This document shows positions 1 through 8,973 of a DNA stretch of 64,000 nt, in pieces. The notes below the pieces were generated by a model that searched no databases, was not told where the DNA came from, and saw nothing but the letters and a program-made list of their open reading frames with translations. How positions within the stretch are numbered: the stretch's first letter is position 1; every line of letters begins with the position of its first letter. This DNA comes from Candidatus Izemoplasma sp. (lineage in GTDB: Bacteria; Bacillota_I; Bacilli_A; Izemoplasmatales; Izemoplasmataceae). The stretch is taken from positions 1 to 64,000 of the forward strand of contig JAGYII010000006.1 of the NCBI GenBank assembly GCA_018402725.1, read 5' to 3'. Position numbers and translations under genes: made by a program.

Positions 1-269
1 TCTTCATATTGAATGGTTTGTTTGAAGATACCAAAACGGATAAATAAAGCCTCTTCTTGGAGCTCATAATACGTTCTTCTCAAGGAATCCAAAATAAATA
101 AGAGGGTGAGAACAAATAATCCTAAGCTCCCTAAAACAATATAGGTTTCTTCATTGATGGGTCTTGAAAAAACATCAATAGCTGAGACGATGACGGCCGC
201 TAGACCTAGCAGCATCGCTCCCATTAACGGAATCACTAATATTTTATCTTTACGGGCTTCAAATCGCAT
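1..269 (-). CDS. Bacterial PH-domain membrane protein (partial)
   Basis: The 5' part of a gene that runs off the left edge; 89 codons are visible. Two hydrophobic helices (about residues 10-30 and 42-62) are followed by RRTYYELQEEALFIRFGIFK, which resembles the start of the small bacterial PH-like domain (former DUF1200 type: Tyr-x-hydrophobic, then LxIRxGxF). The ATG at 269 has a GGAGG ribosome site 4-5 bases ahead and overlaps the end of the kinase-like gene upstream by 11 bp, so the two are probably cotranscribed. The family is usually a short membrane-anchored protein of unknown function. The C-terminus is outside the window. Confidence 0.6.
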   Translation of the reverse strand, partial: MRFEARKDKILVIPLMGAMLLGLAAVIVSAIDVFSRPINEETYIVLGSLGLFVLTLLFILDSLRRTYYELQEEALFIRFGIFKQTIQYE

Positions 270-807
270 GGGGTACCTCCAAAAAAGTTTGATAGGCATG
301 GTGCAAGCTTTCAGCCAGCTCTGCCATTGGTTGGTTATCGTTTTTTAAGATGAGATCGAGGTGGTGAAACTGCGAAGGGGCAAAGATGGCATCATCCGTG
401 TCTAAGCGCCGGCCGATGACGGAAACATCATCTTCCCTTCTTAACATTCTTCCTCTTCTTAAATCCTTAGGGGATTCAAGGAGGACCATCATGTCTTGAT
501 TCGGGCGTTTTTGATAAAAAGCGTTGGCCCCCGCAGGATCGACAATCAAGATGGCTTGAGCGTGGATATCTTCAATCCGGGTTCCGTATTGAAAGGTTTG
601 ATAGGTGGTCGTTTCAATAAAAGCACCATCGTTTTTTAAGACGTTAAACCATTCTTCACTGAAAAAATGATAATCGACACCATCGATTTCAAACCCTCGT
701 TTGGGACGGGTCGTCGAGGTGATCATTTTTTCATAGCCATAGGCATTACGCATGAATTTGGCGAGTTCGGTTTTTCCAGAAGCACTCGGGCCACAAATAA
801 TTAACAT
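259..807 (-). CDS. Guanylate kinase-like P-loop protein
   Basis: 182 residues. The N-terminus has a P-loop GPSASGKT (residues 6-13), followed by TTRPKRGFEIDGVDYHFFS, the guanylate-kinase signature for GMP binding (Thr-Thr-Arg-Pro, Asp-Gly-Val-Asp-Tyr). A C-terminal R-G-R-M-x-R-R lid-like segment is present. It is slightly shorter than typical Gmk (about 200 aa) and the P-loop is GPSASGKT rather than GPSGVGKG, so it may be a divergent nucleotide kinase and not the housekeeping Gmk. I chose the ATG at 807 over the one at 825 because GGAGAT lies at proper spacing. It is divergent from the lipoprotein gene at 869 and overlaps the PH-domain gene. Confidence 0.7.
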   Translation of the reverse strand: MLIICGPSASGKTELAKFMRNAYGYEKMITSTTRPKRGFEIDGVDYHFFSEEWFNVLKNDGAFIETTTYQTFQYGTRIEDIHAQAILIVDPAGANAFYQKRPNQDMMVLLESPKDLRRGRMLRREDDVSVIGRRLDTDDAIFAPSQFHHLDLILKNDNQPMAELAESLHHAYQTFLEVPHAI

Positions 808-868
808 TTTTATCTCCGATAACATTTTAGCACCTTTGGTGTATAATGTTAAAAAATGGAGGTATGAT

Positions 869-3007
869 GTGAAAAAATTAATTTTAATGTTGGGATTTAG
901 TTTTATCCTTATCTTAAGTGCATGTGGGGGCGGCGAACCTGAAGGCCCTACGTTACAAGAACAATTTGAAGCGGCGGCGGCCAAAGTCACCGTCTTTGAT
1001 GCATCCCTTTCTAACAATGTAACCTTGCCTAGTACGGTGGATGGGTTTAGCATTACGTGGTCTTCATCAAATCCAGCCGTCTTCAATATTGATGGTACGG
1101 TGGTAAGACCTTCTTTTAGCCAAACCGATGCATCCGTTGAAGTAACAGGTATTTTTGAAAAAGAAGGCCAACAGTTTACCGAAACCTATCAAGCCCGGGT
1201 CTTAAAGACGGGTGAAGCTGAACTGACTGAACAGATCCTAGCGGTCATTAATGCACTACCGTTTGTCAATCAAACGGTTAGTGAAAAGGTCGTTTTCCCT
1301 GAAGTCGTGGACGGCGTCACTTTAAGCTATAACTCGGCCGATGAAACAAAACTTACGAATGATGGAGTCGTCTTTAAAAACTTAGCCAGTGATGGAAATA
1401 GTTCCACTACACTGACGGTGACAGGAGAACTTGAAGGGTTCTCTGCCTCAGCTGAAGTGAATCTCGTCGTCGCAAGTTTTCCAGTATTAGGGATTTCCGA
1501 AGAAAAAGAAGTTCGGTTTATCCCGATTGATGGTGAATTCAGTGTCTCTCCGGGTGAAATGACCATCTATACGATGAACAATTCCATGCCTTATGTCGAT
1601 CTCACTGATTTTATGTCAACGATTTCAGGGGCGATTGTCTGGTCGGATTTAGATATCACGACCACCGATACCACCTATACGATTAGTTTGTTTAGTCCTG
1701 CGGATCCTGAAGATCCCCTTTCTGAAGATTTTACTTATGAACTGGTTTTTGATTTTGAAAACCATACCGCGACCGTGAACTTCTATTCTTTCTTTGGGGC
1801 GATTTTAGCCTCCACTGCGACGGATTTCGGTCGGGGCTTAGATTTTATTGATTACGAAAGTAATGTCGATGAAATCGTGCCCGTTGTTTTTGACTTACCC
1901 ACCTACCGGATGGAACTTTTCCTCCATGAAGATAAATTCTTAGTGCCTTTTCATCTTGCCAACCTCTTCTTAAGTGGTTCGGTTTATGATACTTATTACA
2001 ACGGAGACCGGATTTTTGGTCAAGATGCGTATGATTTTAATGAGTCCAGAGAGCGCTTTAACCGTTCCAGCTTAAATGACCAAGATATGCCATATGACCT
2101 CAAAGAAATGAGTTATCACTATATGGCCTTCATGATGAATTATTTCTTTGGACTCCAAAGTGACTTTGGCATTGATAACTTCTATGATGTCTTAGCCAAT
2201 CATCAAACACGCTGGTTCAGTGATCGTGATACCACCCATTACCGTGTGATTGCGGATATCGTCTTAGAACTTGATGATCTTCATACTTCACATTCAATGA
2301 ATGGACCTTACATCAATACGCCTTTTTATTCCTTAGCCATTACCGATTTAGGAACACGTGGTCAACGCCTTTACAACACGTTATTTTATGACCTTGATGG
2401 CACTCGTTTCTGCGGGGAAGATGGCGTTGAATATTTTGACAATGATACGGCCGCACTGATTCATATTGGGGGCTTCAACGATGAAGCCACGCAACTTATG
2501 AAAGATGTGATGGCTGAAATTGATGCGAAAGGCACCGTCCAAAAAATCGTCGTCAACATGGCGTGTAACACCGGAGGAATCATCGGAACCGCGTGGCAAA
2601 TCTTAGGTTACCTCACCGATGAACCGATGGAATACTTCTCCCAAAATGCCGGGGACGGTCTTCAAGCTAAATCAACCTTTACGTCTGAAAACACCACGGA
2701 AGGGGATTATGAGTGGTTTGTGTTAACGTCCCCCATTACATATAGTGCCGCAAACTTATTTGCGTCCATGGCAAAAGACATGGGCCTTGCGACCATCATC
2801 GGTCAGCAATCCTCAGGGGGCGCTGCGTCCGTTAAAATTATGATCATGCCTAACGGCACGGTCATCCGGATTTCTTCGCCAAACATTCTTTCGAACAATC
2901 AATACGAAAGCATTGAATTTGGGATTCCAGTCGACATTGAAATCCCATTAGATGTCATGGGCGATGATGAAGAAAATATTGATGCATTAATCAACGCGAT
3001 TCGTTAA
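869..3007 (+). CDS. Lipoprotein with two Ig-like domains and a C-terminal S41-type peptidase domain
   Basis: 712 residues, starting at a GTG at 869 (GGAGG six bases ahead). The first 20 residues are a lipoprotein signal ending in the lipobox LSAC. Two consecutive bacterial Ig-like modules follow (about residues 35-115 and 120-205), each with a Val-Leu-Pro/Phe-Pro strand pattern. The C-terminus from about 540 resembles S41 (C-terminal-processing) peptidases: VNMACNTGG near 561, the likely nucleophile Ser626 in ITYSAANLF, and IIGQQSSGGAAS near 643. In CtpA-type enzymes the last motif carries the catalytic Lys (GKG); here it reads GG, so the base is absent or supplied elsewhere. Likely a surface protease or a dead derivative. 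A Rho-independent terminator follows directly. Confidence 0.65.
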   Translation: MKKLILMLGFSFILILSACGGGEPEGPTLQEQFEAAAAKVTVFDASLSNNVTLPSTVDGFSITWSSSNPAVFNIDGTVVRPSFSQTDASVEVTGIFEKEGQQFTETYQARVLKTGEAELTEQILAVINALPFVNQTVSEKVVFPEVVDGVTLSYNSADETKLTNDGVVFKNLASDGNSSTTLTVTGELEGFSASAEVNLVVASFPVLGISEEKEVRFIPIDGEFSVSPGEMTIYTMNNSMPYVDLTDFMSTISGAIVWSDLDITTTDTTYTISLFSPADPEDPLSEDFTYELVFDFENHTATVNFYSFFGAILASTATDFGRGLDFIDYESNVDEIVPVVFDLPTYRMELFLHEDKFLVPFHLANLFLSGSVYDTYYNGDRIFGQDAYDFNESRERFNRSSLNDQDMPYDLKEMSYHYMAFMMNYFFGLQSDFGIDNFYDVLANHQTRWFSDRDTTHYRVIADIVLELDDLHTSHSMNGPYINTPFYSLAITDLGTRGQRLYNTLFYDLDGTRFCGEDGVEYFDNDTAALIHIGGFNDEATQLMKDVMAEIDAKGTVQKIVVNMACNTGGIIGTAWQILGYLTDEPMEYFSQNAGDGLQAKSTFTSENTTEGDYEWFVLTSPITYSAANLFASMAKDMGLATIIGQQSSGGAASVKIMIMPNGTVIRISSPNILSNNQYESIEFGIPVDIEIPLDVMGDDEENIDALINAIR

Positions 3008-3010
3008 TTT

Positions 3011-3037
3011 GAACCCCTTTTTAGGGGTTCTTTTTTT
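3011..3037 (+). terminator. Rho-independent terminator after the S41 lipoprotein
   Basis: A 7-bp stem (GAACCCC/GGGGTTC) with an AT loop is followed by a run of seven T, directly after the stop at 3007. Confidence 0.85.
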
Positions 3038-3047
3038 AGCGGATTGC

Positions 3048-3076
3048 TTGGTTTCATTACGATTAACCGATATAAT
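3048..3076 (+). promoter_or_regulatory. Promoter of the ABC exporter/cytochrome b5 operon
   Basis: TTGGTT (3048-3053), 17-base spacer, TATAAT (3071-3076), about 20 bp ahead of the ABC transporter start. It fits a housekeeping sigma-70/SigA promoter. Confidence 0.6.
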
Positions 3077-3096
3077 ACTTGCGAGGTAAAAAAATA

Positions 3097-5397
3097 ATGC
3101 TGACACTTAAAAACGCGACGAAAAGTTACACCGTCGGTGAATTCACTCAAAAAGCCCTAGATAATGTCTCTATTTCATTTAGAGACCAAGAATTTGTGGC
3201 CATATTAGGCCCTTCGGGATCAGGAAAAACGACTCTTTTAAATATGATTGGGGGCCTAGACCGTTATGATTCAGGGGATTTACTGATTGACGGAAAGTCC
3301 ACTCAAAACTTTAAAGACAAAGATTGGGACAGCTACCGGAACCATGCGGTGGGTTTTGTTTTTCAAAGTTATAACTTGATTACTCATACCAGTGTTTTAT
3401 CCAATGTTGAAGTGGGGATGACGTTATCAGGATTACCTTCTGATCAACGAAAAGCCCGGTCCATTGAAGTTTTAACCGATGTCGGTTTAAAAGATCATAT
3501 TTATAAAAAGCCGAATCAACTCTCCGGGGGTCAAATGCAACGAGTTGCGATCGCAAGAGCCCTTGCTAACCATCCTGAAATCATCATGGCCGATGAGCCC
3601 ACCGGGGCGATTGATTCGGCGACTTCCTTACAAATTATGGGATTGATTCAGGCCATTGCTAAAGAAAAACTCGTGATCATGGTCACCCATGATAAAGCCT
3701 TGGCCGAGAAATACGCAGACCGCATCATTGAACTCAAAGACGGTAAAGTGATCAGTGATTCTAATCCTTTTGGCGTCGAAAGTGAAAATGCAGGACGTTT
3801 AACCTTAAAGAAAACGTCAATGGCTTTTAAACAAGCAATTCGGTTGTCTTTTAATAACTTAAGAACCAAAAAATTTAGAACCCTAATTACCGCTTTTGCG
3901 GGATCGATTGGAATCATTGGCGTGGCGATGGTGCTTGCCTTAGCGAATGGACTTAACCAAGAAATTGATACCCTTGAACGTTCCACCCTCGCCCAGTTTC
4001 CTTTACAAATCGATCCGTTTCCGATTGATATTCAAGCCGCTAGAGCGGACGCTTTAGGACAATCCAGTGAAATTGATTTTGATGAGTTTCCGGATGTGAG
4101 AGTGGTTTATCCCTACGAACCACAAGTCTCAGCCACTCAACAGATCAATGTCATTACCGAAGATTACTTAGATTATGTTCGGGCAATGAATCCAGAATGG
4201 TACTTTGAAATCACCCCTTCATATAATGTCAACATTCCTTTATACCTTAAAGAGACCAATAATTCGTATCGCGGGGTAGATAAAGGCCGTGGGGGCGTTT
4301 TCTTTAGACCAGCGGTGACGAGTGCAGAATTTTTAGATGATTATTATGATGTCATTGATGGCCGGCTGCCTGAAAACGCGAATGAAATGATGTTGGTCGT
4401 TGATACCGCAAACCGTCTTAATATTCGTTTTTTTAGAACTTTAGGCTTAAGTATCGACGTGTCTGAATATGATTTTGAAACCTTTTATGACTTAGAATTT
4501 TATACGTTTTTCCCGGATGATTACTTCTTACCCACCGATGACCCTTTACGCTTCCAACGGAATTATGAACTCGCTTCTTTAGTCGAGGGCGGTCAAGCTT
4601 TGCCGCTTAAGATTGTGGGGATTGTCCGTCAAGCTGAGGGCTCTCAAGCCCCAGGGTTCCTAGATACGGGGATTAAATATCATCCGGATTTAGAAAGTGT
4701 CTACTTAGAAGAGGCTTCAAATAGTCTCATCGCCACGACTCAAGCAAGTACCTTAATCGATGTCTTAACCGGCAATGAAATGACCGCCATCGAACGGACC
4801 AACCGTTTACGGTTCTTAGGCTTTTCTAAAGACCCTTCTCAAATTTTAATTTATCCAGTAGATTTTAATGCAAAAACTGCGATCCGTGAGTATTTAGATG
4901 CTTATAATGAAGGTAAGCCTGAGGCTGAACAGATCATTTATACGGATTTAGCCTCCTTAGTCACCGAACTTACTGGTGATTTAATCAATGGCGTAAGTTA
5001 CGTCTTGATTGCCTTTTCGGCCATCTCCTTGGTGGTATCATCGATTATGATCGGAATTATTACCTATGTTTCCGTCTTAGAACGCACCAAAGAAATCGGA
5101 ATTTTAAGAAGTTTAGGAGCCCGTAAAAAAGACATCTCACGGGTCTTCAACGCTGAAACCATTATCATTGGGTTCACTTCTGGGGCGATTGGCGTCGGAA
5201 TTGCGTATGGTTTAACCTTCCCCTTAAATATCTTGATTAGAAACCTCGTTGAAGGCATCGATAACTTAGCTCAATTATCCTTCTTAGCGATGATTAGTTT
5301 AATCGTCATCAGTATGTTTTTAACGTTTGTTGCAGGACTTATCCCCTCACGAATCGCCGCCAATAAACATCCGGTGGAAGCTTTAAGAATCGAATAA
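3097..5397 (+). CDS. MacB-type ABC exporter (ATPase fused to FtsX-like permease)
   Basis: 766 residues. The N-terminal ATPase (about 1-225) has Walker A GPSGSGKTT, signature LSGGQMQR, Walker B IIMADEPTGA and the switch His in MVTHDK. A first membrane helix near 265-285 is followed by a large extracytoplasmic region (about 290-625) and three C-terminal helices with the FtsX/MacB motif ERTKEIGILRSLGA. This is the domain order of mechanotransmission exporters that handle peptides, lipoproteins or toxins at the membrane. Translation starts at the ATG at 3097 (GCGAGG ten bases ahead). An in-frame TTG at 3079 has no ribosome site. The adjacent lipoprotein (5411) lies 13 bp downstream and may be its partner or cargo. 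Substrate unknown. Confidence 0.85.
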   Translation: MLTLKNATKSYTVGEFTQKALDNVSISFRDQEFVAILGPSGSGKTTLLNMIGGLDRYDSGDLLIDGKSTQNFKDKDWDSYRNHAVGFVFQSYNLITHTSVLSNVEVGMTLSGLPSDQRKARSIEVLTDVGLKDHIYKKPNQLSGGQMQRVAIARALANHPEIIMADEPTGAIDSATSLQIMGLIQAIAKEKLVIMVTHDKALAEKYADRIIELKDGKVISDSNPFGVESENAGRLTLKKTSMAFKQAIRLSFNNLRTKKFRTLITAFAGSIGIIGVAMVLALANGLNQEIDTLERSTLAQFPLQIDPFPIDIQAARADALGQSSEIDFDEFPDVRVVYPYEPQVSATQQINVITEDYLDYVRAMNPEWYFEITPSYNVNIPLYLKETNNSYRGVDKGRGGVFFRPAVTSAEFLDDYYDVIDGRLPENANEMMLVVDTANRLNIRFFRTLGLSIDVSEYDFETFYDLEFYTFFPDDYFLPTDDPLRFQRNYELASLVEGGQALPLKIVGIVRQAEGSQAPGFLDTGIKYHPDLESVYLEEASNSLIATTQASTLIDVLTGNEMTAIERTNRLRFLGFSKDPSQILIYPVDFNAKTAIREYLDAYNEGKPEAEQIIYTDLASLVTELTGDLINGVSYVLIAFSAISLVVSSIMIGIITYVSVLERTKEIGILRSLGARKKDISRVFNAETIIIGFTSGAIGVGIAYGLTFPLNILIRNLVEGIDNLAQLSFLAMISLIVISMFLTFVAGLIPSRIAANKHPVEALRIE

Positions 5398-5410
5398 TAA
5401 GGAGTATTGT

Positions 5411-6007
5411 ATGAAAAGATATCTGAGTGCGTTAGCCCTTTTAATGATTTTTACTTTAGCAGCGTGTGGAGGCGAGACAGCCCCTGAAACAACGCCTATG
5501 CCTGAAGTCAATGAACCCGTCACTCCAGCCCCGGAAGAAACAAATAATGACCCTGTTGAAGACAACACATCTAATCAACCCACGACCCCAGATTCAAACA
5601 ACAATGACGCAAGTGACCCGTATGACGACCCGATCATCCCTAGTGATGGATCTGAAGAGGATGGTTATGGGTCTGGAGGCACGAGTGGGGGCTCAAATGA
5701 TAACTCAAGTGATGAATCAAGTGATGAATCAAGTGATGAATCAAGTGATGAAGAGGATGACGGAATGCTTAGACTCACGTTATCCCAATTGTCTCAGTAT
5801 GATGGAATCGATGGGCGACGGGCTTTTATAGCAGTGGATGGACTTATCTATGAAGTAACCAATAGCAGCCATTGGCGAAACGGGACACACATTCATAATA
5901 GTAATGCCAAAGCTGGTCGAGACTTATCTATTCTTATTAATAGTTCTCCTCACGGTCGAGGGGTACTCGGAAATGTTCCCGTCGTTGGTACCTTAATTAA
6001 TGAATGA
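5411..6007 (+). CDS. Lipoprotein with a C-terminal cytochrome b5-like domain
   Basis: 198 residues. The lipobox LAAC is at about residues 16-19. A Pro/Thr/Asp/Ser-rich linker follows, with Ser-Ser-Asp-Glu repeated four times (DNA repeat at 5705-5752). The last 80 residues match the bacterial cytochrome b5-like heme/steroid-binding domain: LTLSQLSQYDGIDGRRAFIA, then a Tyr-Glu-Val-Thr-Asn-Ser strand, then GRDLSILINSSPHG. His in HIHNSN and in SPHG could be axial ligands, but heme binding is not shown by sequence alone. The gene sits 13 bp after the MacB-type exporter and ends in a terminator, so the pair forms one operon. It probably displays a small redox or ligand-binding domain on a flexible stalk. 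Confidence 0.75.
   Translation: MKRYLSALALLMIFTLAACGGETAPETTPMPEVNEPVTPAPEETNNDPVEDNTSNQPTTPDSNNNDASDPYDDPIIPSDGSEEDGYGSGGTSGGSNDNSSDESSDESSDESSDEEDDGMLRLTLSQLSQYDGIDGRRAFIAVDGLIYEVTNSSHWRNGTHIHNSNAKAGRDLSILINSSPHGRGVLGNVPVVGTLINE
5705..5752 (+). repeat. Four 12-bp tandem repeats coding Ser-Ser-Asp-Glu
   Basis: TCAAGTGATGAA occurs four times head to tail inside the linker of the cytochrome b5-like lipoprotein. The copies are identical, so repeat number could vary by slippage while keeping frame. Confidence 0.9.
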
Positions 6008-6010
6008 CAA

Positions 6011-6037
6011 AAAGTGGTGAAAACCACTTTTTTTTTA
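6011..6037 (+). terminator. Rho-independent terminator after the cytochrome b5 lipoprotein
   Basis: An 8-bp stem AAAGTGGT/ACCACTTT with a short loop, then a T run. Confidence 0.85.
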
Positions 6038-6103
6038 CGATTTTTCTTTTCAAAAAAAATCCGAGTGATATGATGGAATTAAGCATCAAAAGGAAGGAAC
6101 CCT

Positions 6104-8038
6104 ATGCCCATTCGGGAAGCTCAATTAAATGACTTATCGGCCCTCATTGATTTAGAAAATAAATGTTTTGACGCGGACAAAAGACAGTCTCAAACCAGCA
6201 TCAAACGAAGTATCAAATCAGAATTCCAAGACATCTTTGTTTTAGAAGAACTCAGCCATATCATCGGATCGATGACGCTTTATCGGTATAAGAAATCGAT
6301 CCGGCTTTATTCCATTGCCGTCAGTCCAGAATTTCAAGGCCAAGGCTTAGGTAAATTAATGATGGCGTTCTTGATGGACTTCTCTCGCCAACAAGCCTTT
6401 GAAGACATCACCTTAGAAGTTGAAATCAAGGAAGCCAAATTGGTGATGTTTTATGAAAAACTAGGCTTTGTGGTGGAATCTGAACTAAGTGATTATTATG
6501 GTAAAGGACGCAACGCCTTTGCGATGCGATTAAAAAGTCGTTCCTTAAAAGACTTCAAAAAAATGCCTAATCAATTAATCGTCGTTGAAACTATGATTCC
6601 TTGGCTTAAAGACGTGACTTCGATTCCTGTCATTCAAGCCGAAGATTACATTAAAGACCCTCAATATTTAAAAAAGAATAATTTAAAAGTCTTTAATTTA
6701 TGTCAATCGTATGCCTATCAATCCCTGGGGTATTATGTCTCATTGATGGCGACGGCACGGAATCACCGAGTGGTTCCTAATGTCGCAACGCTCAATGACT
6801 TTTCAGATCCCCTAATTATTACTTCTTTTGGAGAGGAAGCGGATTCGATCATCCAGTCGACGCTTTCTAAAGAAACTTCTTCGACCTTAACGGTAACCTC
6901 CATTTTTGGGTTTACCCCCAATCCCCGATATGAAAAAATGCTGAAAAGTTTATTCAATGTCTTCGAAGCCCCTTTTGTCGCCTTTACGTTTGAAAAGGGA
7001 AGACGTTGGAAGGTCACCCAAGCGAAAGTCGTATCTTTAGCGGAGGTCGATGACAACCCCTTCTTAAAAACAGCGACAGAACGCTATTTCCAACAAAAAA
7101 GAATGGGCCACTTCCGCTTAAAAGATTATCTGTATGATCTTGCGATTTTATATGACCCCGATGAACAAGAACCCCCTTCCAACCGGACCGCGCTTGCTAA
7201 GTTTAAAACCACCGCCCAAAAATACGGGTTTTATGTCGAGTTTATCACGAAAGATGATTACGCAAGGCTCACCGAATTTGATGCCTTATTAATCAGAACG
7301 ACAACGAACGTGAATGATATCTCTTACCAGTTTTCGAGATATGCCTACGCCGAAGGATTGGTCGTTCTTGATGATCCTTGGTCGATTTTAAAGTGTTCAA
7401 ACAAACTCTTTTTCACCGAGAGTATGAAAAAGATTGGGCTTGATATCCCTAAAACGATGTTTATAAGTCAATACACGACGTTAGAAGAAATCCATCAAAC
7501 CCTAGGGTATCCCATCGTTTTAAAACAACCCGATAGTGCCTTTTCTTTAGGGGTCTTCAAAGTCCAAAACGATGAAGAGTTGACCGCACAGCTCACTCCG
7601 CTTTTAAAAGCGTCCGCGCTTGTGGTCGCTCAAAGTTTTATCCCCAGTGCCTTTGATTGGCGCATTGGCGTCATTGATGGTAAACCCTTTTATGCCTGTC
7701 AATACTACATGGCACATAACCACTGGCAAATCCTCAACTGGCATTCTAAAAAACGAAAAGACCGCGAAGGCTCTGTGGTCACCCTTCCCTTAGAAGACGT
7801 CCCCCCCTTCATCTTAGATGCTGCCGTTAAAGCAGCGAAAGCGATGGGTGATGGTTTATACGGAGTCGATTTAAAAGAACATGATGAAAAAGCCTATGTG
7901 ATTGAAGTCAATGATAATCCAAGCATTGATCATGGTTATGAAGATGCTTATTACAAAGACGCTTTATATCACACCATCATTAAAACCATGTTTGACCGGA
8001 TTGAAAGTGCGAGAGGCCATGTCAAGACGAAAGCCTAA
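6104..8038 (+). CDS. GNAT acetyltransferase / RLAN / RimK-like ATP-grasp fusion
   Basis: 644 residues in three modules. Residues 1-145 are a GNAT N-acetyltransferase (acetyl-CoA loop QGQGLGK in SPEFQGQGLGKLMM, then YEKLGFV). Residues about 150-300 match the RLAN domain that precedes some RimK-type ligases (QSYAYQSLGYYVSLMA). Residues about 390-635 are an ATP-grasp ligase: PIVLKQPDSAFSLGVF binding loop, IGVIDGKPFYACQYY, and the metal-binding end VIEVNDNPSIDHG. Such enzymes join an amine to a carboxylate through an acyl phosphate. The acetyltransferase could cap or modify the product. Similar GNAT-RLAN-ATP-grasp proteins are known in many bacteria, but their substrate is not established. It is monocistronic, with its own terminator. 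Confidence 0.85.
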   Translation: MPIREAQLNDLSALIDLENKCFDADKRQSQTSIKRSIKSEFQDIFVLEELSHIIGSMTLYRYKKSIRLYSIAVSPEFQGQGLGKLMMAFLMDFSRQQAFEDITLEVEIKEAKLVMFYEKLGFVVESELSDYYGKGRNAFAMRLKSRSLKDFKKMPNQLIVVETMIPWLKDVTSIPVIQAEDYIKDPQYLKKNNLKVFNLCQSYAYQSLGYYVSLMATARNHRVVPNVATLNDFSDPLIITSFGEEADSIIQSTLSKETSSTLTVTSIFGFTPNPRYEKMLKSLFNVFEAPFVAFTFEKGRRWKVTQAKVVSLAEVDDNPFLKTATERYFQQKRMGHFRLKDYLYDLAILYDPDEQEPPSNRTALAKFKTTAQKYGFYVEFITKDDYARLTEFDALLIRTTTNVNDISYQFSRYAYAEGLVVLDDPWSILKCSNKLFFTESMKKIGLDIPKTMFISQYTTLEEIHQTLGYPIVLKQPDSAFSLGVFKVQNDEELTAQLTPLLKASALVVAQSFIPSAFDWRIGVIDGKPFYACQYYMAHNHWQILNWHSKKRKDREGSVVTLPLEDVPPFILDAAVKAAKAMGDGLYGVDLKEHDEKAYVIEVNDNPSIDHGYEDAYYKDALYHTIIKTMFDRIESARGHVKTKA

Positions 8039-8040
8039 AA

Positions 8041-8073
8041 AAACCCCTGAAGCAAATGCTTCAGGGGTTTTAT
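8041..8073. terminator. Bidirectional terminator between the ATP-grasp fusion and psuG
   Basis: A strong stem CCCCTGAAGC/GCTTCAGGGG with A-rich and T-rich flanks. It serves the plus-strand gene ending at 8038 and the minus-strand psuG ending at 8074. Confidence 0.9.
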
Positions 8074-8973
8074 TTAAGGGCGGTACGCGACCGCAATCTG
8101 AGCGGCGACTTTGGCATTGTTTTTCATTAAAGCAATGTTGGACGTTAAAGATTCACCACCGGTTAAGGCTTTAATTTTAGTTAACAGATACGGGGTAATC
8201 GCTTTTCCAGTGACGCCGTCTTTTTCCATCTGAATGAGCGCCTCTTTAATTGCTTTTTCCATTAAAGCCTCATCCAAGGAGGCTTCTTTTGGAATCGGGT
8301 TAGCAATTAAAATACCCCCTTCAAGACCACTGTCAAATTTAGCGTGGATGAGCCGTGCGACATCTTCAGGATTGTCGAGACGATAATCGACTGAATACGG
8401 TGAAGACCGGGTATAAAAAGCGGGAAATTGATCAGTTTGATAACCAATGACTTCGACGCCTTTAGTCTCTAAATATTCGAGGGTTTTGGGGATATCTAAG
8501 ATTGATTTGACGCCACTACTAATGATCGCCACATTATGTAAAGCGAGTTCTTCTAAGTCTCTTGAAATGTCCCAGTGATCTGAAACGCCGCGGTGAACCC
8601 CACCGAGTCCGCCGGTTGCAAAAATCGGAATCCCGGCCATCGCCGCAATAATCACAGTACCTGATACAGTGGTGGCCCCGGTTTTATTTTGCGATAAGAT
8701 ATAAGCGAAATCACGCTTAGATGTTTTAATGACGTTTTCACTTTTAGCTAAAAGGACGAGTTCATCATCGGTGAGACCGACTTTAATCTGGCCATCAATG
8801 ATCGCGATCGTTGCGGGCGTCGCCCCTATTTCGGTGATTATGGCTTCAACATCACGTGCTAAAGCGAGATTTTCAGGATAAGGTAACCCATGCGAAATGA
8901 TCGTAGATTCTAAAGCGACAACGGGCCGGTTTTGATCAAGTGCTTCTTGGACGGCGGGAGATAACATCAACAT
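8074..8973 (-). CDS. psuG: Pseudouridine-5'-phosphate glycosidase
   Basis: 299 residues, the usual length. Recognised from ALESTIISHGLPYPEN at the N-terminus and ATGGLGGVHRGV in the middle, both diagnostic of the PsuG/IndA family. The enzyme splits pseudouridine 5'-phosphate into uracil and ribose 5-phosphate with a divalent metal in the cytosol. The start at 8973 has AGGA about 10 bases ahead and overlaps the psuK end by 38 bp, which indicates translational coupling. With psuK it completes pseudouridine salvage. The product ribose 5-phosphate could feed RpiB (59455). Confidence 0.93.
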   Translation of the reverse strand: MLMLSPAVQEALDQNRPVVALESTIISHGLPYPENLALARDVEAIITEIGATPATIAIIDGQIKVGLTDDELVLLAKSENVIKTSKRDFAYILSQNKTGATTVSGTVIIAAMAGIPIFATGGLGGVHRGVSDHWDISRDLEELALHNVAIISSGVKSILDIPKTLEYLETKGVEVIGYQTDQFPAFYTRSSPYSVDYRLDNPEDVARLIHAKFDSGLEGGILIANPIPKEASLDEALMEKAIKEALIQMEKDGVTGKAITPYLLTKIKALTGGESLTSNIALMKNNAKVAAQIAVAYRP

